From NCBI GenBank assembly GCA_029777215.1, contig JAKOSQ010000153.1, positions 1 through 10,227 of the forward strand: 10,227 nucleotides of DNA, read 5' to 3'. This DNA is from Bacillota bacterium (GTDB lineage: Bacteria; Bacillota; Clostridia; Oscillospirales; Oscillospiraceae). The position numbers were made by a program, and so were the translations under genes. The notes beneath the pieces are model-generated. The model saw nothing but the letters and a program-made list of their open reading frames with translations, was not told where the DNA came from and searched no databases. Numbering within the stretch: the stretch's first letter is position 1; each line of letters begins with the position of its first letter. Shown piece by piece: positions 1 through 6,042 of the stretch.

Positions 1-309
1 CGCAGGGAGGAGATCGCAATCATGAAGATGGTCGGCGCGACCAACAGCTTCATTCGCACGCCCTTCGTCATTGAGGGCCTTACCCTCGGCGTACTCGGCG
101 CGGCGATTGCCTTCGGGCTGCAGTGGGGCATCTATACGCTCATCACCGAAAAGATCATGGGCACCATCGCCGGCAAGTTCATCAATGTTCTGACCGTCAT
201 GCCCTTCACGGACCTTGCACTGGACGTCGGTCTTGTGTTTCTTGGCGTGGGCGTGGTCGTCGGCGCGTTCGGCGGCGCGATCGCCATCCGCAACTATCTG
301 AAGGTCTGA
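1..309 (+). CDS. ftsX: Cell division protein FtsX, C-terminal part (5' end outside window)
   Basis: The reading frame is open from base 1 and ends at TGA 307-309, giving the last 102 residues. It opens with RREEIAIMKMVGATNSFIR, the hallmark cytoplasmic stretch that precedes the third membrane segment of FtsX-type permeases. Two hydrophobic segments follow (about residues 22-45 and 73-97), and the protein ends in the short basic tail RNYLKV. FtsX is the membrane subunit of the FtsEX complex. Known FtsEX complexes use ATP-driven conformational change to switch on an extracellular peptidoglycan hydrolase at the division site or side wall rather than transporting a substrate. The next gene encodes a coiled-coil M23 hydrolase, which fits that role. 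ftsE would be expected just upstream, outside the window. The ATG at base 22 is internal, not the start. Confidence 0.93.
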   Translation, partial: RREEIAIMKMVGATNSFIRTPFVIEGLTLGVLGAAIAFGLQWGIYTLITEKIMGTIAGKFINVLTVMPFTDLALDVGLVFLGVGVVVGAFGGAIAIRNYLKV

Positions 310-318
310 GTTTTCACT

Positions 319-328
319 GAGAGCTCTC
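319..328. other. Perfect 10-bp palindrome in the ftsX-hydrolase gap
   Basis: GAGAGCTCTC is self-complementary and lies between the ftsX stop and the hydrolase ribosome binding site. It is too short to call a terminator, has no loop and no T-run, and may be chance. No promoter hexamers are convincing in this 67-nt gap, so the hydrolase is probably cotranscribed with ftsX. Confidence 0.25.
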
Positions 329-356
329 TTGCACCCAAAGCGACCCAGCTTCGATG

Positions 357-364
357 AAGGAGGT
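357..364 (+). promoter_or_regulatory. Strong Shine-Dalgarno site that fixes the hydrolase start
   Basis: AAGGAGGT is a perfect anti-16S match. It lies 12 nt before ATG 377, slightly longer than usual spacing. It sits inside the longer open frame that begins at TTG 329, so that upstream start is not the real one. The protein from ATG 377 begins directly with a typical signal/anchor sequence. Confidence 0.85.
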
Positions 365-376
365 AACATCCAGACA

Positions 377-1591
377 ATGCGAAACAAGAAATTCATATCC
401 ATCGTATGCATCATTCTCGCCGTCATTTTTGTGGCAACTCTGATTCTCGGTGCGATCAGCAGCGCGTGGGCCGTGTCCCAGTCCGACATCGACGCGCTCA
501 AAAACAACCAGTCCGCCATCGCGCAGCAGAAGACCGCGCTCCAGTCCCAGATCGACAGCGCCAAGGGACAGGTCAGCGACACGCAGGCGCAGAAGGCGGA
601 GCTCGACGAGAAAAACCAGCTCGCCCAGCAGGAGATCGACAACATCAACGAGCAGATCGCCGCTTACGACAAGCTGATCTCCGAAAAGGCCGAGGAACTC
701 AAAAAGGCGCAGGCCGCCGAGGACGAGCAAAAGGAAGCCCTCGAAAAGCGAATGCGCGCAATGGAAGAGACCCCGAGCCTTACATATGTCGCGATCATCT
801 TTCAGTCGGCCGATTTTTCGGACCTGCTTTCCAAAATCAACGACATTTCCGCCATCATGACGAACGACAAGGAGCTTGAGGACAAGTACACCGCCGCGCG
901 CCAGGAGGTCGAGACCGTCAAGAACGAATACGAGCAGACCCAGAACGAGCAGAAGCAGACCAAGGTCGAGCTCGACGCAAAAAAAGCCGATCTCGAAGCG
1001 CAGATCGCGCAGGCCAACCAGGTCATCGCGAGCCTCGAGAGCAACATTGAAGCCTTCAAGCAGCAGTATGAGGCCGAGGAGACGCAGGAGGCTGCCATCC
1101 GCAGCCAGATCGACCAGCAGGTCGCCGCGCTCGAAGCCCAGCAGAGGGCTGCCGCCGAAGCCGCAAAGAAAAACGGCACGAGCTACACGGTTACGAACGG
1201 CACAGGTCAGTTCACTTGGCCTGTTCCCGCAAGCCACACGATCTCCTCGTCCTTCGGCTACCGCGTCCACCCGATCTTCGGCACAACGAAGTTCCACTCC
1301 GGCATCGACATTTCCGCGGGCTCCGGCTCGACGATCGTCGCCGCGGATTCCGGCACGGTCCTCACCGCGACCTACAGTTCCTCTTACGGCAACTATGTCG
1401 TCATCAGCCACGGCAACGGCACCTCGACGCTCTATGCCCACATGAGCAAGCTCGGCTGCTCCGCCGGCCAGAGCGTGTCCAAGGGCTCGACCATCGGCTA
1501 TGTCGGTTCCACCGGCTGGTCCACCGGCCCGCACTGCCACTTCGAAATCCGCATCAACGGCAGTCTCGTCAATCCGGCGTCCTATTTCTAA
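377..1591 (+). CDS. Coiled-coil murein hydrolase with M23 (LytM) peptidase domain, probable FtsX partner
   Basis: This 404-residue protein has three parts. Residues 1-32 are a basic N-terminus and hydrophobic segment ending in a signal-peptidase-like AWA site, so it is exported or membrane-anchored. Residues about 35-265 are Gln/Glu/Lys/Ala-rich coiled coil, interrupted near 131-165 by a hydrophobic helical stretch (SLTYVAIIFQSADFSDLLSK) like the hairpin that contacts FtsX in EnvC/PcsB-type proteins. Residues about 279-404 are an M23 endopeptidase domain. The metal ligands are visible as H307 and D311 (HSGID) and H388 (HCH), with catalytic-site histidines H355 (YAH) and H386. The domain therefore looks active, unlike the degenerate LytM domain of E. 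coli EnvC. M23 enzymes cut peptide bonds in peptidoglycan cross-links. Position directly after ftsX suggests activation by FtsEX; this is inferred from context. The start is set by the SD at 357-364. Confidence 0.9.
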   Translation: MRNKKFISIVCIILAVIFVATLILGAISSAWAVSQSDIDALKNNQSAIAQQKTALQSQIDSAKGQVSDTQAQKAELDEKNQLAQQEIDNINEQIAAYDKLISEKAEELKKAQAAEDEQKEALEKRMRAMEETPSLTYVAIIFQSADFSDLLSKINDISAIMTNDKELEDKYTAARQEVETVKNEYEQTQNEQKQTKVELDAKKADLEAQIAQANQVIASLESNIEAFKQQYEAEETQEAAIRSQIDQQVAALEAQQRAAAEAAKKNGTSYTVTNGTGQFTWPVPASHTISSSFGYRVHPIFGTTKFHSGIDISAGSGSTIVAADSGTVLTATYSSSYGNYVVISHGNGTSTLYAHMSKLGCSAGQSVSKGSTIGYVGSTGWSTGPHCHFEIRINGSLVNPASYF

Positions 1592-1612
1592 AATCTGCAT
1601 ATCAGCGCAGTC

Positions 1613-1638
1613 AGCCGGGCAGAGAAATCTGCCCGGCT
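1613..1638 (+). terminator. Perfect 11-bp hairpin with GAAA loop, probable terminator after the hydrolase gene
   Basis: Bases 1613-1623 (AGCCGGGCAGA) pair perfectly with 1628-1638 around a GAAA tetraloop, a very stable GC-rich hairpin 22 nt after the hydrolase stop codon. The following run is only TAATTT, a weak U-tract. The element may therefore terminate only partly, or may protect the 3' end of the upstream message while some transcripts continue into the S41 protease gene. Confidence 0.6.
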
Positions 1639-1706
1639 AATTTGGGCTCTCGGAACATAAGCTATGCGGGAGACTGTTTACATGGTCGCCCGGGGAGGCA
1701 AAAAGC

Positions 1707-2900
1707 ATGAAAAAAACCTTTCACCTGCCGGCGCTGATTTGTGCCGGAATCGCGGGCGCCGCGATCGGCGCCGCCTGTCTGCTCGGCTTCTACTGCGCGC
1801 AGTTCGGCGGCTTTGACAGCTACGCCGCCGCGCGGAAGTTTTCGCGGGTCTACAACATCATCGACCGGCAGTACGTCGGCGACGCGGATATGCAGCAGAT
1901 CGCCGACGGCGCCTACACCGGCATGGTCTACGCCACGGGCGACAAGTGGAGCATGTACCTCAACGCCGACGAGTACAAGCGCATGCAGGAGTTCAGCAGC
2001 AACAGCTACAGCGGCATCGGCGTGACCATCAAAAAGGACGATGCCAGCGGCCTGTACGCGGTTGCCGTCGTGCGCAAGGACACCCCCGCCTCGCGGGCGG
2101 GCGTCCAGATCGGCGACCGGCTGACCTCAATCGGCGACACCTCGCTCAAGGGGAAAAACGCGGATCAAATCCACGCGCTTTTCACCGCGCAGAAGGGCGA
2201 CTTCCAGCTCGGCCTGCTCGTCGCCGACGGCAGCGAGCGGCGCGTGACCGTCTCCAACGAGCAGATCTACACCACGCCTGTGAGCTACGAGCTGCTCCCG
2301 GACGGTATCGGCTATGTCGCGATCAACAACTTTGAAAGCGGCGCGGGCGACGAAATCATCGCGGCAGTGGACAGCCTACAGCAGCAGGGGGCAAAGGGCA
2401 TCGTTTTCGACGTCCGCGGCAACCCCGGCGGCCTGCTCAAGGAGCTTTTAAAGGCGCTCGACCACATCCTCCCGGAGGGGGAGATGTTCGTCTCCCGCGA
2501 CGAGGACGGCACCGAGACTGTAAAAAAATCGGACGCGAGCTGCGTGAAGCTCCCGATGACGGTGCTCATCGACGAGAACACCTACAGCGCGGCCGAGTAT
2601 TTCGCGGCGGTCCTCTCCGAATACAACTGGGCCAAGACCGTCGGCGCGAAGACGAGCGGCAAGTCCCGCAGCCAGATCACCATCGATCTCGGGGACAGCA
2701 CCGCGGTCCACATCTCGACGGAGGGCTACCTCACGCCGAAGCGCGTGGACCTCGCGGAGCAGGGCGGCTTGACCCCGGATGTGCCGGCCGCACTGAGCGA
2801 GGACGACGAAAACAAGCTCCTCAGCGGTCAGCTCGCGCACGACGCGGACGCGCAGCTGCAGGCGGCGATCAGCACGTTAAAGGATGAAATTGGCGGCTGA
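1707..2900 (+). CDS. Membrane-anchored C-terminal processing protease, PDZ + peptidase S41
   Basis: This 397-residue protein is preceded by GGGGAGG at 1692-1698, 8 nt before the ATG. Residues 7-30 form one hydrophobic segment, an N-terminal anchor or uncleaved signal. A PDZ domain spans about 98-185 (SGIGV near 102-106 and AGVQIGDRL near 131-139). The S41 protease core spans about 200-360. It shows VFDVRGNPGG at 233-242, the probable nucleophile S294 in NTYSAAEYF, and general-base K319 in TSGKSRSQ, followed by YLTP and the GGLTPDVP motif. The Ser/Lys dyad is thus present. The usual SASASE box reads TYSAAE here. The protein ends soon after the protease core, without the C-terminal peptidoglycan-binding domain found in some relatives. 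CtpA/Prc-family proteases cleave exported proteins, and several control cell-wall hydrolases. Its neighbour being a hydrolase makes that an attractive but unproven role. Confidence 0.9.
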   Translation: MKKTFHLPALICAGIAGAAIGAACLLGFYCAQFGGFDSYAAARKFSRVYNIIDRQYVGDADMQQIADGAYTGMVYATGDKWSMYLNADEYKRMQEFSSNSYSGIGVTIKKDDASGLYAVAVVRKDTPASRAGVQIGDRLTSIGDTSLKGKNADQIHALFTAQKGDFQLGLLVADGSERRVTVSNEQIYTTPVSYELLPDGIGYVAINNFESGAGDEIIAAVDSLQQQGAKGIVFDVRGNPGGLLKELLKALDHILPEGEMFVSRDEDGTETVKKSDASCVKLPMTVLIDENTYSAAEYFAAVLSEYNWAKTVGAKTSGKSRSQITIDLGDSTAVHISTEGYLTPKRVDLAEQGGLTPDVPAALSEDDENKLLSGQLAHDADAQLQAAISTLKDEIGG

Positions 2901-2913
2901 TACGCGAATTGAC

Positions 2914-2942
2914 TTGACACGTCTGCTTTTTCTCACTATAAT
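2914..2942 (+). promoter_or_regulatory. Consensus housekeeping (sigma-A type) promoter for greA-lysS
   Basis: TTGACA at 2914-2919 and TATAAT at 2937-2942 are both perfect consensus hexamers, separated by the optimal 17 nt. The spacer includes a T-run at 2927-2931. Transcription should begin near A2950, leaving an untranslated leader of about 170 nt before the greA ATG at 3119. The promoter begins only 13 nt after the S41 stop codon, so greA-lysS forms a separate, strongly expressed unit. Confidence 0.88.
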
Positions 2943-2967
2943 ATTCCCTATTGAACACAGCAAAACA

Positions 2968-3025
2968 CGCCATTTTGTTCATTTTGTGGGCAAAATGGCG
3001 GCAAACCGGCGCAGGCAAGGCCGGT
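2968..3025 (+). promoter_or_regulatory. Structured 5' leader of greA with two competing hairpins
   Basis: CGCCATTTTG (2968-2977) is perfectly complementary to CAAAATGGCG (2991-3000) around a 13-nt loop. The loop contains a second CATTTTG (2980-2986) that can instead pair with CAAAATG (2991-2997) around a 4-nt loop. The left arm therefore exists twice (CATTTTGTT/CATTTTGTG in tandem) and competes for one right arm. A third small stem, ACCGGC (3005-3010) with GCCGGT (3020-3025), follows. No U-run follows any of these stems, so classical terminator-type attenuation is not supported. I recognise no named riboswitch or T-box. Confidence 0.45.
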
Positions 3026-3103
3026 CAGACCGAGCAAACACCGCCCCGCCCGGCGAAAACCGCGCGGAAATGATATTAAATGTATAATCCGTTTTGATAT
3101 ACA

Positions 3104-3110
3104 GGAAGGA
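3104..3110 (+). promoter_or_regulatory. Shine-Dalgarno site that fixes the greA start
   Basis: GGAAGGA lies 8 nt before ATG 3119. The in-frame ATG at 3110 touches this site and could not be used with it, so the three extra codons of the longer frame should be dropped. Confidence 0.75.
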
Positions 3111-3118
3111 TGAAGACA

Positions 3119-3601
3119 ATGGCGATCGAAGCAAGATATAAAATGAGCCAGGCCCGTCTGGACGACCTCAAAAAAGAACTCAACTATCTCGAGACCGTCC
3201 GCGAGCGCGAAGTCTCCGAGCAGATCAAGGAGGCCCGCTCTTTCGGCGACCTCTCCGAAAACAGCGAATACGACGAGGCGAAGACCGAACAGGGCAAGCT
3301 CTATTCCCGCATCGCCGAGGTGCAGGACCTCATTGACCACGCCGAGATCGTCGAGACGAAGGAGATCACGAACGCAGTCTCCCTCGGCAGCCGCGTGAAG
3401 GTCAGATGTGAGGACGACGAAGAGGACGAAGAATACATCATCGTCGGTTCGCAGGAGGCCAACCCCCTCGAGGGCCGCATTTCGGACGACTCGCCCTTTG
3501 GCCGCGAGCTGATGGGCCACGTTGTTGGAGACAAGATCACGGTCCCGGCGCCCGCCGGCGACCTGCACTTCACGATCCTCAACATTGAAAAGAAAAACTG
3601 A
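3119..3601 (+). CDS. greA: Transcription elongation factor GreA
   Basis: At 160 residues this matches the usual GreA length of about 158. The N-terminal coiled-coil hairpin (about residues 10-80) carries the tip sequence FGDLSENSEYDEAK. Its acidic residues D44 and E47 correspond to the pair that GreA inserts through the RNA polymerase secondary channel to help Mg2+-dependent cleavage of backtracked RNA. The C-terminal FKBP-like domain shows SPFGRELMGHVVGD (125-138) and APAGDLHFTILNIEK (144-158). An acidic run, EDDEEDEE (98-105), lies at the start of that domain. The gene is first behind the consensus promoter at 2914-2942 and is followed 57 nt later by lysS. The greA-lysS pairing is common in Firmicutes and suggests cotranscription. 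Confidence 0.96.
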   Translation: MAIEARYKMSQARLDDLKKELNYLETVREREVSEQIKEARSFGDLSENSEYDEAKTEQGKLYSRIAEVQDLIDHAEIVETKEITNAVSLGSRVKVRCEDDEEDEEYIIVGSQEANPLEGRISDDSPFGRELMGHVVGDKITVPAPAGDLHFTILNIEKKN

Positions 3602-3645
3602 CGGTTTGCGTTCGCTCTCAAGCCGATAGAATAACAAATGAAAAC

Positions 3646-3651
3646 GGGAGG
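3646..3651 (+). promoter_or_regulatory. Shine-Dalgarno site that fixes the lysS start
   Basis: GGGAGG lies 7 nt before ATG 3659. The earlier in-frame ATG at 3638 has no ribosome binding site and would place this GGGAGG inside the coding region, so it is rejected as the start. Confidence 0.8.
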
Positions 3652-3658
3652 CAGCGCA

Positions 3659-5173
3659 ATGCCAAAAAATACAACACCGGAGACTACCCCGGAAGAAACA
3701 GCGGAGGACCTGTCCGAGATCCGTCAGATCCGCCGCGACAAGCTCGCAAAGCTCCGCGACGAGGGCCGCGACCCCTTCACGGAAACAAAATTTGAACGCA
3801 CGGCCTATTCTACCGACATCAAAAACAATTTTGAGCAGTGGGAAGAAAAGGACGTCGCCGTCTGCGGTCGCCTCATGTCCAAGCGAGACATGGGCAAGGC
3901 TTTCTTTGCCGATCTGCGCGACGACAAGGACCGCATCCAGCTCTACGTCCGCATCGACGACCTCGGCGAGGAGGCGTTCTCCGAATTCAAAAAGTGGGAC
4001 ATCGGCGACATCATCGGCGTCACCGGCTTTGCTTTCCGCACGCGCCGGGGCGAAATTTCCGTCCACTGCAAGACGGTCAAGCTCCTCGCGAAGTCCCTGC
4101 TGCCGCTGCCGGAGAAATTCCACGGCCTCACGGACACTGAGACGCGCTTCCGCCAGCGCTACGTCGACCTCATCGTGAACCCTGAGGTCCGAAGAAACTT
4201 TGAAATCCGCAGCCAGTTCATCCGCCACGTCCGCCGTTTCCTCGACGAGCGCGGCTATATGGAAGTCGAAACGCCGGTCCTCAACACGATCTCCGGCGGC
4301 GCGACCGCGCGCCCGTTCGTGACGCACCACAACGCCCTCGACATCGACATGTACATGCGCATCGCGACCGAGCTGCACCTCAAGCGCCTCGTCGTCGGCG
4401 GCATTGAGCGCGTTTACGAGATCGGCCGCATTTTCCGCAACGAGGGCATGGACACAAAGCACAACCCGGAATTCACGACCGTTGAGCTTTATGAGGCCTA
4501 TGCCGACTTTAACGACATGATGGACCTCTTTGAGGACCTTCTCTCGAGCGCCGCGAACGACATTCTCGGCACTTACGACGTCACCTGGCAGGGCGAGAAC
4601 ATTTCCCTCGCGCCGGGCTTCAAGCGCATGACCATGGCCGAGGCCGTCAAGGAATATCTCGGCGTCGATTTCATGCCGCAGATGTCGGATGCCGACGCCG
4701 TTGCACTCGCGAAGTCCGTCGGCGTCGAAATTCCGAAGGAAAAAGAAAAGACCTGGGGCAACGCCCTTTACGAATGCTTCGACCAGAAGGTCGAGGAGAA
4801 GCTCATCCAGCCTACCTTCATCACGATGCACCCGGTGGACGTTTCGCCGCTGGCCAAGCGCAGCCCCAAGGACCCGCGCCTCACGGAGCGCTTTGAGCTT
4901 TTTATCTGCCACAGCGAGATGGGCAACGCCTTCTCCGAGCTCAACGACCCGATCGATCAGAAGCAGCGCTTCCAGAAGCAGGTTGAGCTGCGCGGCAAGG
5001 GCGACGATGAGGCGGGCATGATGGACGAAGACTACGTCACCGCCCTCGAGTACGGTCTGCCCCCCACGGGCGGCCTCGGCATCGGCATCGACCGCTGCGT
5101 CATGCTGCTCACGGGCGTTGACTCCATCCGCGAAGTCATTTTGTTCCCGACCATGAAGCCGATCGATCAGTAA
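3659..5173 (+). CDS. lysS: Lysyl-tRNA synthetase, class II
   Basis: This 504-residue cytoplasmic enzyme charges tRNA-Lys with lysine using ATP and is of family-typical length. A polar N-terminal extension (1-30) leads into the anticodon-binding OB fold (about 65-145, including [21 protein letters not shown]). The class II catalytic core follows. Motif 1 is around 185-207 with the invariant proline in ETPVL. Motif 2 is [23 protein letters not shown] (259-281, written here from its key residues R260, E262, H268, E271, E276). Motif 3 is [14 protein letters not shown] (471-484). [20 protein letters not shown] (396-415) and [12 protein letters not shown] (423-434) are LysRS-specific signatures. 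There are no breaks or missing motifs. I see no T-box upstream, so expression probably follows the greA promoter. Confidence 0.97.
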   Translation: MPKNTTPETTPEETAEDLSEIRQIRRDKLAKLRDEGRDPFTETKFERTAYSTDIKNNFEQWEEKDVAVCGRLMSKRDMGKAFFADLRDDKDRIQLYVRIDDLGEEAFSEFKKWDIGDIIGVTGFAFRTRRGEISVHCKTVKLLAKSLLPLPEKFHGLTDTETRFRQRYVDLIVNPEVRRNFEIRSQFIRHVRRFLDERGYMEVETPVLNTISGGATARPFVTHHNALDIDMYMRIATELHLKRLVVGGIERVYEIGRIFRNEGMDTKHNPEFTTVELYEAYADFNDMMDLFEDLLSSAANDILGTYDVTWQGENISLAPGFKRMTMAEAVKEYLGVDFMPQMSDADAVALAKSVGVEIPKEKEKTWGNALYECFDQKVEEKLIQPTFITMHPVDVSPLAKRSPKDPRLTERFELFICHSEMGNAFSELNDPIDQKQRFQKQVELRGKGDDEAGMMDEDYVTALEYGLPPTGGLGIGIDRCVMLLTGVDSIREVILFPTMKPIDQ

Positions 5174-5181
5174 GGAAAATC

Positions 5182-5217
5182 AAGGCTGTGGCAGAGCGTA
5201 TGCCCTGCCACAGCCTT
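5182..5217 (+). terminator. Perfect 13-bp hairpin after lysS, probable terminator or processing hairpin
   Basis: AAGGCTGTGGCAG (5182-5194) pairs without mismatch with 5205-5217 around a 10-nt loop, 8 nt after the lysS stop. The sequence behind it (ATGCATGTTTT) has only a late four-T run, so intrinsic termination may be incomplete. The downstream methyltransferase starts just 20 nt after the hairpin, and no promoter is visible in that space. Some read-through seems necessary unless a promoter lies inside lysS. Confidence 0.55.
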
Positions 5218-5237
5218 ATGCATGTTTTGGAGTCTTT

Positions 5238-5981
5238 ATGGAACAGATCACATCCCGGAAAAACCACGCCGCCGCGTACCTGCGCGCCCTCGGCGCGGAG
5301 CCGAAGGCCCGCCGCGAGGCCGGCGCTTTTTTGTGTGACGGCGAAACGACGCTCCGCGACGCCCTCGCCGCCGGCGCAGAGATCACGCTCGTCCTCTGGG
5401 CGGGGGAGCCGTCGGCTGCGCTGCCGGACACGGTCGAGCAGTATCAGTGTTCGCCAGAGTTGCTGCAGTATGTCTCGCCGCTCAAAAATTCCCCCGGTCC
5501 GGTCTTTGCCGTGAAAATGCCGCAGCGGACCGAGACACCGGTGAAAAACGCGATTGTTCTGGAGAATGTACAGGACCCCGGCAACGTCGGCACCGTCCTG
5601 CGTACCGCAAACGCGATGGGCGCGGGCGCGGTGCTTCTGGTCGGCGCGTGCGCCGACCTCTACAGCCCCAAGACCGTCCGCGCCAGCATGGGCGCGATCT
5701 TCCGGCAGAACGTTGTTTTGACCGATCTCGACGGGCTGAAAAATTATGTCAACCGCAACAGCCTGCCGCTCTACGGCGCGGCCCTGAGCGCACGCGCCGC
5801 CGATCTGCGCGAGACGAACGTCAAAAACGCCGCCGTCGCCGTCGGCAGCGAGGGCAGGGGATTGTCCCCTGAGCTGCTGGCCCTGTGTCAGGGCGAGGTC
5901 ATTATTCCGATGGAACCGTGCGCGGAGTCGCTCAACGCGGCGGTCGCGGCCTCCATCATCCTCTGGGAAATGCGAAGATAA
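5238..5981 (+). CDS. SpoU/TrmH-family RNA 2'-O-methyltransferase
   Basis: This 247-residue protein is preceded by GGAG at 5229-5232, 5 nt before the ATG. Residues 1-95 form a small RNA-binding domain of the RlmB/TsnR type, beginning with a typical SRKNHAAAYLRAL helix. The C-terminal SPOUT (trefoil-knot) domain carries all three SpoU motifs. Motif 1 is ENVQDPGNVGTVLRTA (109-124) with N116 and R122. Motif 2 is VGSEGRGLS (202-210). Motif 3 is IPMEPCAESLNAAVAAS (223-239) with S231, L232 and N233, which bind S-adenosylmethionine in the knot. The family methylates ribose 2'-OH groups of rRNA or tRNA. The target nucleotide cannot be read from the sequence, so I give no gene symbol. It resembles the general rRNA methyltransferases of Firmicutes such as B. 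subtilis YsgA. Confidence 0.92.
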   Translation: MEQITSRKNHAAAYLRALGAEPKARREAGAFLCDGETTLRDALAAGAEITLVLWAGEPSAALPDTVEQYQCSPELLQYVSPLKNSPGPVFAVKMPQRTETPVKNAIVLENVQDPGNVGTVLRTANAMGAGAVLLVGACADLYSPKTVRASMGAIFRQNVVLTDLDGLKNYVNRNSLPLYGAALSARAADLRETNVKNAAVAVGSEGRGLSPELLALCQGEVIIPMEPCAESLNAAVAASIILWEMRR

Positions 5982-5986
5982 AAAAA

Positions 5987-6025
5987 CGCGGGGCGGACGC
6001 GCACTTGTCCGCCGGAAAAGCCGCG
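5987..6025 (+). other. Nested stem-loop just upstream of the dprA ribosome binding site
   Basis: GGCGGAC (5992-5998) pairs with GTCCGCC (6007-6013) around an 8-nt loop. The outer arms CGCGG (5987-5991) and CCGCG (6021-6025) extend the helix across a 7-nt bulge. The outer arm abuts the SD region of dprA (AGAGGGGG, 6026-6033). No U-run follows, so this is not a standard terminator. It could affect dprA translation or simply reflect high GC. Confidence 0.35.
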
Positions 6026-6042
6026 AGAGGGGGAACGGGCGA

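Noticed and set aside
1640..1706. Possible promoter for the S41 gene (TTGGGC and TTTACA-like hexamers)
   Set aside because: No pair of -35 and -10 hexamers with acceptable spacing and match could be made.
3050..3070. ACCGCGCGG in the leader, reminiscent of the T-box sequence ending in ACCGCG
   Set aside because: Only the ACCGCG core matches. The preceding TGG and AAGGGTGG context, the antiterminator/terminator pair and the specifier stem are absent, and greA rather than an aminoacyl-tRNA synthetase gene follows directly.
2951..3073. Possible 40-codon leader peptide starting at TTG 2951 in the greA leader
   Set aside because: It would have to be leaderless with a TTG start, has no ribosome binding site, and shows no amino-acid pattern such as a run of lysines that would suggest attenuation.
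2884..3087. Open frame of 67 codons across the end of the S41 gene and the greA leader
   Set aside because: Its start lies inside the S41 coding region without an SD, the greA promoter falls within it, and the translated sequence has no recognisable character.
3083..3088. Second TATAAT close to the greA start
   Set aside because: No -35-like hexamer lies at 16-18 nt upstream (the region is CCGCGC-like), and the TG is not at the extended -10 position. The 2914-2942 promoter is far better.
2948..4912. Long minus-strand open frame (654 codons) antisense to greA and lysS, with similar long antisense frames at 314-1600 and 7655-9088
   Set aside because: These mirror strongly supported + strand genes with intact family motifs. 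Their translations are rich in Leu, Val, Arg, Asp and Gly as expected from reversed GC-rich codons, and none shows a recognisable domain. They are codon-bias shadows.
4949..5173. The 12-mer CCGATCGATCAG appears twice in lysS (near 4950 and near 5159)
   Set aside because: Both copies encode Pro-Ile-Asp-Gln in conserved or C-terminal LysRS positions and are over 200 bases apart. This is a codon coincidence rather than a repeat element.
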